In this document: piece by piece, positions 1-7,008 of the stretch
How the letters are laid out: the number at the start of each line of letters is the position of its first letter
Numbering within the stretch: position 1 is the first letter of the stretch
Origin: WHSO01 sp050485485
GTDB lineage: Bacteria > Pseudomonadota > Alphaproteobacteria > SMXQ01
Length of the DNA: 13,548 bases
Assembly: GCA_050485485.1 (NCBI GenBank)
Contig: JBJHBM010000048.1
Span: 1 to 13,548, forward strand
Direction of reading: 5' to 3'
Position numbers and translations under genes: made by a program
The notes under the pieces: model-generated
Told to the model about the DNA's origin: nothing
Databases searched by the model: none
What the model saw: only the letters and a program-made list of their open reading frames with translations

Positions 1-106
1 GCTCGGGGACGACGGGGGCGGGCTCCGGCGCCGGCGCGCGCGGCGCCGCGCAGGCCGCGACGAGAAACGCCGCCGCGAGGGCGGCGGCGTGCCACGGGCG
101 CGCCAT
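1..106 (-). CDS. Small lipoprotein, N-terminal fragment (runs off left edge)
   Basis: Only the first 35 codons are in the window. Translation from the ATG at 106 gives a short positively charged start (Met-Ala-Arg-Pro), an Ala/Leu/Phe/Val hydrophobic core at residues 7-18, and a lipobox Val-Ala-Ala-Cys with the Cys at residue 19. This is a signal peptidase II site, so the product should be a lipid-anchored envelope protein. After the Cys the chain is Pro/Ala-rich, a typical flexible tether. It begins 17 bp after the bactofilin stop on the same strand, so the two are probably co-transcribed. Bactofilins are often next to M23 peptidases or other envelope proteins, but the functional domain is outside the window and the function cannot be named. 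No strong ribosome binding site is visible in the short gap, so translation may be coupled to bactofilin. Confidence 0.72.
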   Translation of the reverse strand, partial: MARPWHAAALAAAFLVAACAAPRAPAPEPAPVVPE

Positions 107-123
107 CGGCAGAACTCGCGCGG

Positions 124-732
124 TCACTCGCCCGCTTCGACCGCGCTGCCCTCGCGCGCCGGCGCGGGATGGGGCTGCGTCTGGCCCTCGGGCTTGGGGC
201 GGTAGAGCTCGATCTCGCCGGCGATCTCGCCGCCCGCCTCGACCTCGATCTGACCGTAGGTGACGCTGCCGCGAATGCGGGCGGTGGCGCGCACGCGCAG
301 GCGCTTGTGGACCACCAGGCGTCCCTCGAACCGGCCGCAGATCTCGGCCTCGTCGATCTCGGCGGAGCCCTTGTAGAACCCGGTCGGCGAGATGTCGAGC
401 TGGCGGCAGCGCTCGAGCTCCGCCTCGACCCGGCCCTCCACCACCAGCTTGTCGCAGGCGTCGATCTGGCCGGAGAGCGAAATCTCGCGCCCCACCACCA
501 GGGTCTTGCCTTCGACGCCGTAGGCGCGCACCTCGCTGCGCGGCGGGATCATGCCGGGAATGTCGGCGATGCGGCTGGTGGACGGCGCCGCGGGCTGGGC
601 CGGGGTCGGCCGGCGCAGGTTGAGCGCGGGCGCGCCGACGCGCGGCAGCGGCTTGGCGCCGCCGGCGCGGGACGGCTCGGCGTCCTTCTTGGCGGGGCCC
701 TCGGGGATGGTGTCTTTGTTCCGGCCGAACAT
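124..732 (-). CDS. Bactofilin (polymer-forming cytoskeletal protein)
   Basis: A 202-residue protein. Bactofilins polymerise without nucleotide into filaments, often at the inner membrane, and act in cell shape, stalk formation or localising cell-wall enzymes. The N-terminal 75 residues are Pro/Ala/Lys-rich and look disordered. Residues about 77-175 form the bactofilin core of short beta repeats: LVVGREISLSGQI, then KLVVEGRVEAEL, LDISPTGFYKGSAEI, RFEGRLVV and IRGSVTYGQIEVEAGGEI, with the regular spacing of hydrophobic and Gly residues expected of a right-handed beta helix. The C-terminal 25 residues are again Pro/Ala-rich. The ATG at 732 starts with the MFGR sequence common at bactofilin N-termini and has a GAAGG stretch upstream. 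The open frame continues further upstream on the minus strand, but that part overlaps the divergent kinase and is not credible coding sequence. The lipoprotein gene follows directly. Confidence 0.93.
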   Translation of the reverse strand: MFGRNKDTIPEGPAKKDAEPSRAGGAKPLPRVGAPALNLRRPTPAQPAAPSTSRIADIPGMIPPRSEVRAYGVEGKTLVVGREISLSGQIDACDKLVVEGRVEAELERCRQLDISPTGFYKGSAEIDEAEICGRFEGRLVVHKRLRVRATARIRGSVTYGQIEVEAGGEIAGEIELYRPKPEGQTQPHPAPAREGSAVEAGE

Positions 733-838
733 GGCGAAAAACCCTTCGATCTGCGGCTGTACCGGGGAGAGCCGAGAATACTCCCAAGCGGCCCCCGAAA
801 ACAACGCCGGCGGGGGACGGTGGGGCCGGGTGGCGGCC

Positions 839-866
839 TTGTTCCGGAGGGGACGGACTGTATACT
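839..866 (+). promoter_or_regulatory. Candidate sigma-70 promoter of the pfkB-ampG-ald unit
   Basis: TTGTTC at 839-844 and TATACT at 861-866 are separated by 16 bp. The -10 matches TATAAT at five of six positions and stands out in otherwise very GC-rich DNA. The predicted start near 873 would leave a leader of roughly 28 nt before the GTG start codon at 901. Inferred from sequence only. Confidence 0.5.
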
Positions 867-888
867 CGGCGCGCGCGCCAACGGGCAA

Positions 889-894
889 AAGGAG
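889..894 (+). promoter_or_regulatory. Ribosome binding site fixing the GTG start of the PfkB kinase
   Basis: AAGGAG lies six bases before the GTG at 901. The overlapping ATG at 899 is followed at once by TGA and cannot be used, and the open frame further upstream runs through the promoter and antisense to bactofilin. This site therefore decides the start. Confidence 0.8.
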
Positions 895-900
895 ACGGAT

Positions 901-1932
901 GTGACCAGCGGCAGAGGGACGGCCACCGGGGACCGGGCGACGCGGCCGCGGCGCTTCGACGTGCTCGGCATCGGCAACGCCATCGTGGACGTCATCGCCC
1001 ATGCCGACGACGCGTTCCTGCAGGAGAACGACCTCGCCAAGGGCGCCATGACCCTGATCGACGCCGCCCGCGCCCAGGCGCTCTACGCCCGCATGGGCCA
1101 GGCGATCGAGGCCTCGGGCGGCTCGGCCGCCAACACCGTCGCCGGGCTCGCGGCGCTGGGCGGCGCCGGCGCCTTCATCGGCAAGGTCCGCAACGACCAG
1201 CTCGGCGGCATCTTCGCCCACGACATCCGCGCCCTCGGCGTCGCCTTCGAGACCCCGCCCGCGACCGAGGGCCCGCCCACCGCGCGCTGCCTGATCTTCG
1301 TCACCCCCGACGCCCAGCGCACCATGCAGACCTTCCTCGGCGTGTCGGGCGCGCTCGCCCCCGCCGACATCGACGAAAGCCTCGTGCGCGACGCCGCCGT
1401 CACCTATCTCGAGGGCTACCTGTGGGATCCGCCCGCGGCCAAGAAGGCATTCGAGAAGGCCGCCCGCCTCGCCCACGAGGCCGGCAACCGGGTCGCGCTC
1501 ACCCTGTCGGACGCCTTCTGCGTGGACCGCCACCGCGCCGACTTCTTGCGGCTGGTGGAAGGCCACGTCGATATCCTGTTCGCCAACGAATCCGAGATCC
1601 TGTCGCTCTATGAGGTGCGCGACTTCGACGCCGCGCTGCAGAAGGTGCGCGGCCATTGCGAGGTGGCGGCGCTGACGCGTTCGGAGAAGGGCTCGGTGAT
1701 CGTCGCGGGCGACGAGGTCCACGTCATCGACCCGATCCGCGTCGGCACGGTGGTCGACACCACCGGCGCCGGCGACCTCTACGCCGCCGGCTTCCTCCAC
1801 GGCTTCACGCGCGGCATGCCGTTGCGCGACTGCGGGCGGATCGGCTCGATCTGCGCGGGCGAGATCATCAGCCACTACGGCGCCCGGCCCGAGGCCCCGC
1901 TCGCGGAGCTCGCCGCCCGCGCCCTGGCGTGA
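901..1932 (+). CDS. PfkB-family carbohydrate/nucleoside kinase (adenosine kinase-like)
   Basis: A 343-residue cytoplasmic kinase that transfers the gamma-phosphate of ATP to a sugar or nucleoside hydroxyl. Visible family marks are the beta-strand start VLGIGNAIVDV (21-31), the substrate-binding GGSAANT (73-79), FIGKV (92-96), FANESE (227-232), TRSEKG (259-264) and the PfkB signature DTTGAGD (286-292), whose last Asp is the catalytic base. The whole-chain pattern, including YLEGYLWDPP (169-178) and LSDAFCVDR (202-210), is that of alphaproteobacterial proteins usually annotated as adenosine kinase. The true substrate is not provable from sequence, and another nucleoside or sugar remains possible. 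The GTG start is set by the strong ribosome binding site at 889-894. It is the first gene of a probable operon, with ampG 46 bp downstream. Confidence 0.92.
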   Translation: MTSGRGTATGDRATRPRRFDVLGIGNAIVDVIAHADDAFLQENDLAKGAMTLIDAARAQALYARMGQAIEASGGSAANTVAGLAALGGAGAFIGKVRNDQLGGIFAHDIRALGVAFETPPATEGPPTARCLIFVTPDAQRTMQTFLGVSGALAPADIDESLVRDAAVTYLEGYLWDPPAAKKAFEKAARLAHEAGNRVALTLSDAFCVDRHRADFLRLVEGHVDILFANESEILSLYEVRDFDAALQKVRGHCEVAALTRSEKGSVIVAGDEVHVIDPIRVGTVVDTTGAGDLYAAGFLHGFTRGMPLRDCGRIGSICAGEIISHYGARPEAPLAELAARALA

Positions 1933-1978
1933 CCCCGCCGCTCCGTCCCGTCCCGCTCGCGCCGGCGGGGGCGCGTCG

Positions 1979-3292
1979 ATGACCGAGGGGCCGGCGTCGC
2001 CGCGGCGCTGGCGCGACGCCTTCGCCGTCTACGGCGACCGGCGCATGATGCTGATCCTGGTGCTGGGCTTCTCGAGCGGCCTGCCGCTCGCGCTCACGCT
2101 GGCGACGCTCACCGCCTGGCTCGCGTCCGAGGGCGTGAGCCGCACCACCATCGGCCTGTTCGCGCTGGCGGGCCTGCCCTACGCCCTCAAGTTCGTGTGG
2201 TCGCCGGCCGTGGACGGGCTCAGGCTGCCGTGGCTCACGGCGCGGCTCGGGCGGCGGCGCGGCTGGATGCTCGCTTCCCAGGTGCTGCTGGTCCTGGCGA
2301 TCGGCGCGCTCGCGCTCGGCGATCCCGCGCGCGACGTGGGGCTGGTGGCGGTCGCGGCCCTCGCGGTCGCGTTCCTGTCGGCGACCCAGGACATCGTGAT
2401 CGACGCCTGGCGCGTGGAGATCCTGGAGGCGCGCGAGCAGGGCGCGGGCGCGGCGGCGGTGCAGCTCGGCTACCGCGTCGGCATGCTCGCGTCCGGCGCG
2501 GGCGCGCTCTATGTCGCCGACGCCTTCGGATTCACCGTCGCCTACCTGGTGATGGCGGGGGGCATGGCGGTCGGCATGGCGGCGACGCTGCTCGCGCGCG
2601 AGCCGCGCGCGGCGGAAGGCGCCGCCGCGCTCGAGGAGGGCCGCGCGGGCGCGCTCGCCTGGCTCTCGGAGCACGTGGTCGCGCCGTTCGCCGATTTCCT
2701 GGGCCGTCCCGCCTGGGCCGCGATCCTGCTGTTCATCGTGCTCTACAAGTTCGGCGACGCGATCGCGGGCGTGATGTCCAACGCCTTCTTCGTGGAGATC
2801 GGCTTCTCGCTGTCCGACATCGCCTCGGTGACCAAGGTGTTCGGCGTTGCGGCGACGCTCGCCGGCGCGGTGGCCGGCGGCGCGCTGGTGATGCGCGTGG
2901 GCGTGATGCCGGCGCTCCTGATCTGCGGCGTGCTCCAGCTCGCCTCCAATTTCATGTTTGCGGTCCAGGCCCTCGTCGGTCCCGACCTCGCGGTGCTCAC
3001 CCTCACCATCGCCGCGGAGAACGTCTCGGGCGGCATGGGCACGGCGGCCTTCGTCGCCTATCTGTCGCGGCTGTGCTCGTTCGCCTTCACGGCGACCCAA
3101 TACGCCCTGTTCTCCTCCCTTGCGGCGGTGGGGCGGACGGTGCTCTCATCGGGAGGCGGCTGGCTCGCGGACAAGCTCGACTGGTTCTGGTTCTTCGTGG
3201 CGAGCGGCTTCTGCGCGGTGCCGGGGCTGCTGGTGCTGCTGTGGCTGATGCGCCATCGCGTGGACGCGCCGGCCGGGGAGGGAGCGCGATGA
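1979..3292 (+). CDS. ampG: AmpG-family muropeptide permease (MFS)
   Basis: A 437-residue inner-membrane transporter of the AmpG branch of the major facilitator superfamily. AmpG imports GlcNAc-anhydroMurNAc peptides released by cell-wall turnover, for recycling and, in many bacteria, beta-lactamase signalling. The N-terminal half carries the family pattern: LGFSSGLPLALTLATLTAWL (29-48), IGLFALAGLPYALKFVWSP (58-76) followed by an Asp at 79, the loop LGRRRGW (90-96), and SATQDIVIDAWRVE (134-147). The C-terminal half has TATQYALFSSL (372-382). About 12 hydrophobic segments are visible, with a charged central loop near 205-225. It is shorter than the E. coli protein, which has extra C-terminal helices. 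The ATG at 1979 comes 46 bp after the kinase stop. Its TGA overlaps the alanine dehydrogenase ATG by four bases, so those two are translationally coupled. Other PAT-family importers (for example acetyl-CoA transporters) are less likely. Confidence 0.9.
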   Translation: MTEGPASPRRWRDAFAVYGDRRMMLILVLGFSSGLPLALTLATLTAWLASEGVSRTTIGLFALAGLPYALKFVWSPAVDGLRLPWLTARLGRRRGWMLASQVLLVLAIGALALGDPARDVGLVAVAALAVAFLSATQDIVIDAWRVEILEAREQGAGAAAVQLGYRVGMLASGAGALYVADAFGFTVAYLVMAGGMAVGMAATLLAREPRAAEGAAALEEGRAGALAWLSEHVVAPFADFLGRPAWAAILLFIVLYKFGDAIAGVMSNAFFVEIGFSLSDIASVTKVFGVAATLAGAVAGGALVMRVGVMPALLICGVLQLASNFMFAVQALVGPDLAVLTLTIAAENVSGGMGTAAFVAYLSRLCSFAFTATQYALFSSLAAVGRTVLSSGGGWLADKLDWFWFFVASGFCAVPGLLVLLWLMRHRVDAPAGEGAR

Positions 3293-4407
3293 AGATCGGC
3301 GTGCCGAAGGAGATCAAGGTCCACGAATATCGCGTGGGCCTGGTGCCGTCGTCGGTGCGGGAGCTGACCGGGGCCGGGCACGAGGTGACGGTGGAGGCCG
3401 GGGCGGGCGCGGGCATCGGCTGCCCCGACGCCGACTATGCGGCGGCGGGGGCGCGCATCGCGCCGGACGCGGCCGCCGTGTTCGGAGCGGCCGAGCTGAT
3501 CGTCAAGGTCAAGGAGCCCCAGCCGGCCGAGATCGCGCGGCTGCGCCCCGGACACACCGTCTTCACCTACCTGCATCTCGCGCCCGACCGCGCCCAGGCC
3601 GAGGGCCTGATCGCCGCCGGCGCCACCGCCATCGCCTACGAGACGGTGACCGATGCCCACGGCAGCCTGCCGCTGCTCGCGCCCATGAGCGCGGTGGCGG
3701 GCCGCATGGCGGCCCAGGTGGGCGCGCACTACCTGGAGAAGCCCCAGGGCGGCGCGGGCATCCTGCTGGGCGGCGTGCCGGGCGTCGCGCCCGCGCGGGT
3801 CTGCGTGCTGGGCGCCGGCACCGTGGGGCGCGAGGCAGCGCGCATGGCGGTCGGCCTCGGCGCGCGCGTCACCGTGCTCAACAAGGGCGTCGAGCGCCTT
3901 GCCGCGCTCGAGGCCGTCTACGGCAACCGCATCGCCGTCCTGCAGTGCAACGTCGAGACGGTGGCGGCCTGCGTCGCCGAGGCCGATCTCGTGATCGGCG
4001 CGGTGCTGCTGCCCGGCGGCGCGGCGCCCAAGGTGATCCCGCGCGCACTCATCGCGCGCATGCGGCCGGGCTCGGTGATCGTGGACGTCGCCATCGACCA
4101 GGGCGGCTGCGCGGAGACTTCGCGGCCCACCACCCACGCCGATCCCGTCTATGTCGCGGAAGGCGTGACCCATTATTGCGTCACCAACATGCCCGGCGCG
4201 GTGCCGCGCACCTCGGCCTTCGCGCTCAACAACGCGACGCTGCCGTTCGTGCGGGCGCTCGCCGACAAGGGCGTCGCCGCCGCGCTCGCGGCGGATCCGT
4301 ACCTGCGCGCGGGCCTCAACGTGATGGCGGGCCGCGTCACCTGCGCGGCCGTGGCCGCGAGCCTGGGCCTGCCGCATACCCCCGCCGAGGACGCGCTCGG
4401 GCGTTAA
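3289..4407 (+). CDS. ald: Alanine dehydrogenase
   Basis: A 372-residue enzyme interconverting L-alanine with pyruvate and ammonium, using a nicotinamide coenzyme. Length and numbering match the Mycobacterium tuberculosis enzyme closely. Arg15 (pyruvate contact), Lys75 in VKVKEP, His96 in TYLHLA and Asp270 in VDVAIDQGGC are all present. The Rossmann nucleotide loop is GAGTVG (175-180), and NMPGAVPRTS lies near the C-terminal part of the active site. One oddity: at the end of the second Rossmann strand the sequence is VTVLNKG, with Asn198 where NAD-dependent family members have Asp198 contacting the adenosine ribose. Coenzyme choice may differ. The start codon overlaps the ampG stop (ATGA), so it is translated with ampG. 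It could degrade alanine derived from recycled wall peptides, but that is inference. PntA is related in fold, but it lacks this full catalytic set. Confidence 0.95.
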   Translation: MKIGVPKEIKVHEYRVGLVPSSVRELTGAGHEVTVEAGAGAGIGCPDADYAAAGARIAPDAAAVFGAAELIVKVKEPQPAEIARLRPGHTVFTYLHLAPDRAQAEGLIAAGATAIAYETVTDAHGSLPLLAPMSAVAGRMAAQVGAHYLEKPQGGAGILLGGVPGVAPARVCVLGAGTVGREAARMAVGLGARVTVLNKGVERLAALEAVYGNRIAVLQCNVETVAACVAEADLVIGAVLLPGGAAPKVIPRALIARMRPGSVIVDVAIDQGGCAETSRPTTHADPVYVAEGVTHYCVTNMPGAVPRTSAFALNNATLPFVRALADKGVAAALAADPYLRAGLNVMAGRVTCAAVAASLGLPHTPAEDALGR

Positions 4408-4625
4408 AGCGGGATCGCCTGAGACGGAGTCACGCAGGCGGCCCACCTCCCCTGTCCCCTCCCCCCCAATGGGCGGAGGGGGACGTGGTTGCGCGGTCCT
4501 GCGCCCCCCTCTCCGCCCCCGTCACGCGCGGCGTGCATGCGCACGACGAGGGCGGAGAGGGCCGGGGTGAGGTGGGGGGCGACCGCCGCTTCGAGCAAAA
4601 CCGATCACGCATTGGGCGCCCGCGC
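4408..4625. other. Noncoding region between convergent ald and phoB
   Basis: No credible gene lies in these 218 bp. Just after the ald stop there is a 6-bp inverted repeat, CGCCTG (4416-4421) with CAGGCG (4435-4440), which has no T-run and is at best a weak terminator. The rest is taken up by the composite palindrome at 4442-4576. A short segment to 4625 holds one copy of a 12-bp direct repeat shared with the end of phoB. Transcripts from both sides end here, so termination is presumably structure-driven or Rho-dependent. Confidence 0.6.
4442..4576. repeat. Composite GC-rich palindrome, REP-like
   Basis: Nested inverted repeats fill about 135 bp. The outer arms are CCCACCTC (4442-4449) and GAGGTGGG (4569-4576), a perfect match. 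Inside is an imperfect hairpin pairing the C-rich run at 4454-4466 with the G-rich run at 4472-4484. Next to it is a second hairpin with perfect 12-bp arms, CCCTCTCCGCCC (4507-4518) and GGGCGGAGAGGG (4550-4561), extended after one mismatch by CGTC (4520-4523) and GACG (4545-4548). The layout is a three-way junction. Similar C-rich intergenic palindromes are dispersed in many alphaproteobacterial genomes, but copy number cannot be judged from one window. Confidence 0.65.
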
Positions 4626-5339
4626 CTACTCGGCGCCCGCGCCGTGGGATTCGAGGGCGTAGCCCGCCGAGCGCACGGTGCGGATCACGTCGTCGCCGTC
4701 GGCGTTGAGCGCCTTGCGCAGGCGGCGGATGTGCACGTCCACGGTGCGCGGCTCGATGAAGGCGTCGTCGCGCCACACCGCGTCGAGCAGTTGCTCGCGG
4801 CTGAACACGCGCCCCGGATGCTCGACGAAGAAGCGCAGCAGGCGGAATTCCGCCGGGCGCAGGGTCACCTCCTTGCCGCTCCGGTAGCAGCGGTGCGCGG
4901 CGAGGTCCATCGTGATGTCGCCGTAGGCGAGCGTGTCGCTTTCAAGCGCGGGCCGCGCGCGGCGCAGCACGGCGTGGACGCGCGCGATCAGCTCGGACGG
5001 CGAGAACGGCTTGGTGACGTAGTCGTCGGCACCGGCGTTGAGGCCGCGCACCCGGTCGGCCTCCTCCCCGCGCGCCGTCAGCATGATGATCGGGATGTCG
5101 CGGGTCTCTGGGTTGCGGCGCAGCCTGCGGCACAGCTCCATGCCGGACACCAGCGGCACCATCCAGTCGAGCAGGATCAGGTCGGGGGCCTTCTCCTGGA
5201 CCATCAGGAGCGCCTCCTCGCCGTCGCCGGCGCTGTCCACGTCGAATCCGTCGCGCTCCAGGTTGTAGCGCAGCAGGGTGACGAGGGCGCTCTCGTCCTC
5301 GACGATGAGGATGCGGGGTTTCAGGGTTTCAGCGGGCAT
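4626..5339 (-). CDS. phoB: Phosphate regulon response regulator PhoB
   Basis: A 237-residue two-domain regulator. The receiver domain (about 8-124) has the acidic pair Glu14-Asp15, phosphoacceptor Asp58 in LILLDWM, Thr88 in MLTARGEE and Lys110 in YVTKPFS. The OmpR/PhoB winged-helix domain (about 135-233) has the recognition helix RTVDVHIRRLRKAL (198-211) and the C-terminal hairpin IRTVRSAGYAL. PhoR phosphorylates it when phosphate is scarce, and it then binds Pho boxes such as the one proposed at 12201-12240. The ATG at 5339 lies inside the end of phoU (11-bp overlap) with AAGGA just before it. It is the last gene of the cluster, so its level should rise with pst transcription. The open frame extends upstream of 5339, but those codons are antisense-quality and belong to phoU in another frame. 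Confidence 0.97.
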   Translation of the reverse strand: MPAETLKPRILIVEDESALVTLLRYNLERDGFDVDSAGDGEEALLMVQEKAPDLILLDWMVPLVSGMELCRRLRRNPETRDIPIIMLTARGEEADRVRGLNAGADDYVTKPFSPSELIARVHAVLRRARPALESDTLAYGDITMDLAAHRCYRSGKEVTLRPAEFRLLRFFVEHPGRVFSREQLLDAVWRDDAFIEPRTVDVHIRRLRKALNADGDDVIRTVRSAGYALESHGAGAE

Positions 5340-6054
5340 CGTCCTTGCCGGGCTCCACGATGGCGAAGCTCGAGACGTCGCCCTTGGGCCGTGCCTCCAG
5401 GAGCTGGCGGCCATGGACCATGAAGTAGATCTCTTCCGCGATATTGGTGGCATGGTCGCCGACGCGCTCGATGTTCTTCGCGATGAACAGCAGGTGCGTG
5501 CAGGGGGTGATGTTGCGCGGGTCCTCCATCATGTAGGTGAGCACCTCGCGGAACAGGCTGTTGTAGAGCTCGTCCACGTCCTCGTCCTTGAGCCACACCT
5601 CCTTGGCCTTGTCGGCGTCGCTCTCGCGGTAGGCGTCGAGCACGTCCTTGATCATCCGCTGGACCAGTCGCCCCATCCGCGGGATGGCGCCGATGGGGCG
5701 CACCGGGCGCGTCTCCGTCAGGGCGATGGCGCGCTTGGCGACGTTCGCCGCGTAGTCGCCGATGCGCTCGATCTCGGCCGAGATCTTGAGGGCGGCGAGA
5801 ATGATGCGGAGATCCTTCGCCATCGGCTGGCGCAGGGCGAGCAGGCGCACCGCGAGCTGGTCGGCGTGATGCTCCAGGTCGTCGATCCTGGCATCGTCGC
5901 GCACCGTCTCTGCGGCGAGGTCGTGGTTGCGGGTCGAGACGGCCTGGATCGCGTCCGCGAACTGGGCCTCCGCGAGCCCGCCCATCTTGAGGATGGTCTC
6001 GTTGAGCTGGTTGAGCTCGTCGTCGTAGGACTTGACGATGTGTTCGGACGTCAT
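5329..6054 (-). CDS. phoU: Phosphate signalling protein PhoU
   Basis: A 241-residue all-helical cytoplasmic protein made of two tandem PhoU repeats. The paired family motifs are ERIGDYAANV (96-105) and ERVGDHATNI (196-205), whose acidic residues bind metal clusters in known structures. The N-terminus, with HIVKSYDDELNQL, is typical. PhoU links the Pst transporter to PhoR: in phosphate-rich cells it keeps PhoR from activating PhoB, and it restrains phosphate uptake. The ATG at 6054 is preceded by a GAGGAG site about nine bases upstream and lies 43 bp after the pstB stop. Its 3' end overlaps phoB by 11 bp, which suggests translational coupling. Length is normal for the family. Confidence 0.97.
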   Translation of the reverse strand: MTSEHIVKSYDDELNQLNETILKMGGLAEAQFADAIQAVSTRNHDLAAETVRDDARIDDLEHHADQLAVRLLALRQPMAKDLRIILAALKISAEIERIGDYAANVAKRAIALTETRPVRPIGAIPRMGRLVQRMIKDVLDAYRESDADKAKEVWLKDEDVDELYNSLFREVLTYMMEDPRNITPCTHLLFIAKNIERVGDHATNIAEEIYFMVHGRQLLEARPKGDVSSFAIVEPGKDDAR

Positions 6055-6097
6055 GGGATGCGCTCCTCGATGCTGTTCGTGCCGGTCGCCACAGTAA

Positions 6098-6967
6098 TCA
6101 TCCGAAGCGGCCCGTGACGTAGTCCAGGGTCTGCTGCTTCTTGGGCGCGGTGAACATCTTTTCCGTCTCGTCGTATTCGATCAGCTCGCCGAGGTACATG
6201 AAGGCGGTGCGGTCGGAGACGCGCGCCGCCTGCTGCATGTTGTGGGTGACGATGACGATCGTGTAGTCCTTCTTGAGCTCTTCCATCAGCTCCTCGATGC
6301 GGGCGGTCGAGATCGGATCGAGCGCCGAGCACGGCTCGTCGAGCAGCATCACCTCGGGCTCGACCGCAATGGCGCGCGCGATGACGAGACGCTGCTGCTG
6401 GCCGCCCGAGAGCGCCATCGCGCTCTCTCCGAGCCTGTCCTTCACCTCGTTCCACAGCGCCGCGCGCTGCAGCGCGCGCTCCACCGTCTCGTCGAGGAGC
6501 GCCCGGTTGTTGATGCCCTGGATGCGCAGGCCGTAGGCGATGTTCTCGTAGATCGACTTGGGAAACGGATTGGGCTTCTGGAACACCATGCCGATGCGCC
6601 GTCGCAGTTCGGGGACGTCGCGCAGCGGATCGTGGATGTCGTCGCCGTTGAGCAGGATGGAGCCCTCGATGCGGACCGATTCGATCAGGTCGTTCATCCG
6701 GTTGAAGCAGCGCAGCAGAGTCGATTTGCCGCAGCCGCTGGGGCCGATGAAGGCGGTGATCTTCTGTGCCGGGATGTCGAGGGTGATGTTCTTGAGCGCC
6801 TGGGCGGCACCGTAATAGAGGTTGAGGCCTCGGACCTCGATGCAGGTGGGCAAGACATCGCCGCTCGCCGCCGGCTCCGCGCCGCCGCGAGCGGTTTCCT
6901 CGAGGTGGGGCCCCATCGTTCTCTGCTGCACGGCAGCGGGCTCCTTTCCTGATGTGAACGTGTCCAC
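6098..6967 (-). CDS. pstB: Phosphate ABC transporter ATP-binding protein PstB
   Basis: The ATPase of the high-affinity phosphate importer. As annotated (289 residues) it has Walker A GPSGCGKS (75-82), Q-loop FQKPNPFP (129-136), ABC signature LSGGQ (186-190), Walker B VMLLDE (206-211) and switch His242. The conserved core starts near residue 43 (IEVRGLNLYYG), so about 40 residues precede it and the protein is 25-40 residues longer than typical PstB. The GTG at 6967 was chosen because AAGGAGG sits seven bases upstream. A second GTG at 6931, with AAGGAG nine bases upstream, and an ATG at 6916 are in-frame alternatives giving 277 or 272 residues. It follows pstA after 41 bp and precedes phoU by 43 bp. 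Confidence 0.96.
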   Translation of the reverse strand: MDTFTSGKEPAAVQQRTMGPHLEETARGGAEPAASGDVLPTCIEVRGLNLYYGAAQALKNITLDIPAQKITAFIGPSGCGKSTLLRCFNRMNDLIESVRIEGSILLNGDDIHDPLRDVPELRRRIGMVFQKPNPFPKSIYENIAYGLRIQGINNRALLDETVERALQRAALWNEVKDRLGESAMALSGGQQQRLVIARAIAVEPEVMLLDEPCSALDPISTARIEELMEELKKDYTIVIVTHNMQQAARVSDRTAFMYLGELIEYDETEKMFTAPKKQQTLDYVTGRFG

Positions 6968-6974
6968 TGTCAAC

Positions 6975-6981
6975 CCTCCTT
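6975..6981 (-). promoter_or_regulatory. Ribosome binding site for the upstream pstB start
   Basis: AAGGAGG on the minus strand is seven bases before the GTG at 6967. A second, similar site, AAGGAG at 6946-6941, serves the alternative in-frame GTG at 6931. The upstream site is the stronger match and was used to set the start. Confidence 0.6.
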
Positions 6982-7008
6982 GCACCCGAATCAACCGTCC
7001 GGTCGCCG

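Larger units (their letters stand above)
733..900. promoter_or_regulatory. Divergent promoter region between bactofilin and the PfkB kinase
   Basis: This 168-bp noncoding stretch must hold the promoters of both divergent units. A candidate minus-strand promoter for bactofilin is TTGTTT (804-799) with an 18-bp spacer and TATTCT (780-775). It matches consensus only moderately. The plus-strand promoter is listed separately. No Pho-box-like repeats were seen here. Confidence 0.5.

Noticed and set aside
2197..3288. Long plus-strand frame running into alanine dehydrogenase from upstream
   Set aside because: The upstream part is an Arg/Gly-rich shadow of ampG in another frame. The enzyme starts at 3289, where homology begins and the ampG stop overlaps.
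4416..4440. Intrinsic terminator after ald
   Set aside because: The stem is only 6 bp with a 13-base loop and no T-run follows. It is noted as a weak possibility in the region entry, not called.
6968..6973. TTGACA on the minus strand before pstB as an internal promoter -35
   Set aside because: No acceptable -10 is found 16-18 bp downstream (AGGAAA lies at the 17-bp position), and the hexamer falls between the ribosome binding site and the start codon, so it is probably chance.
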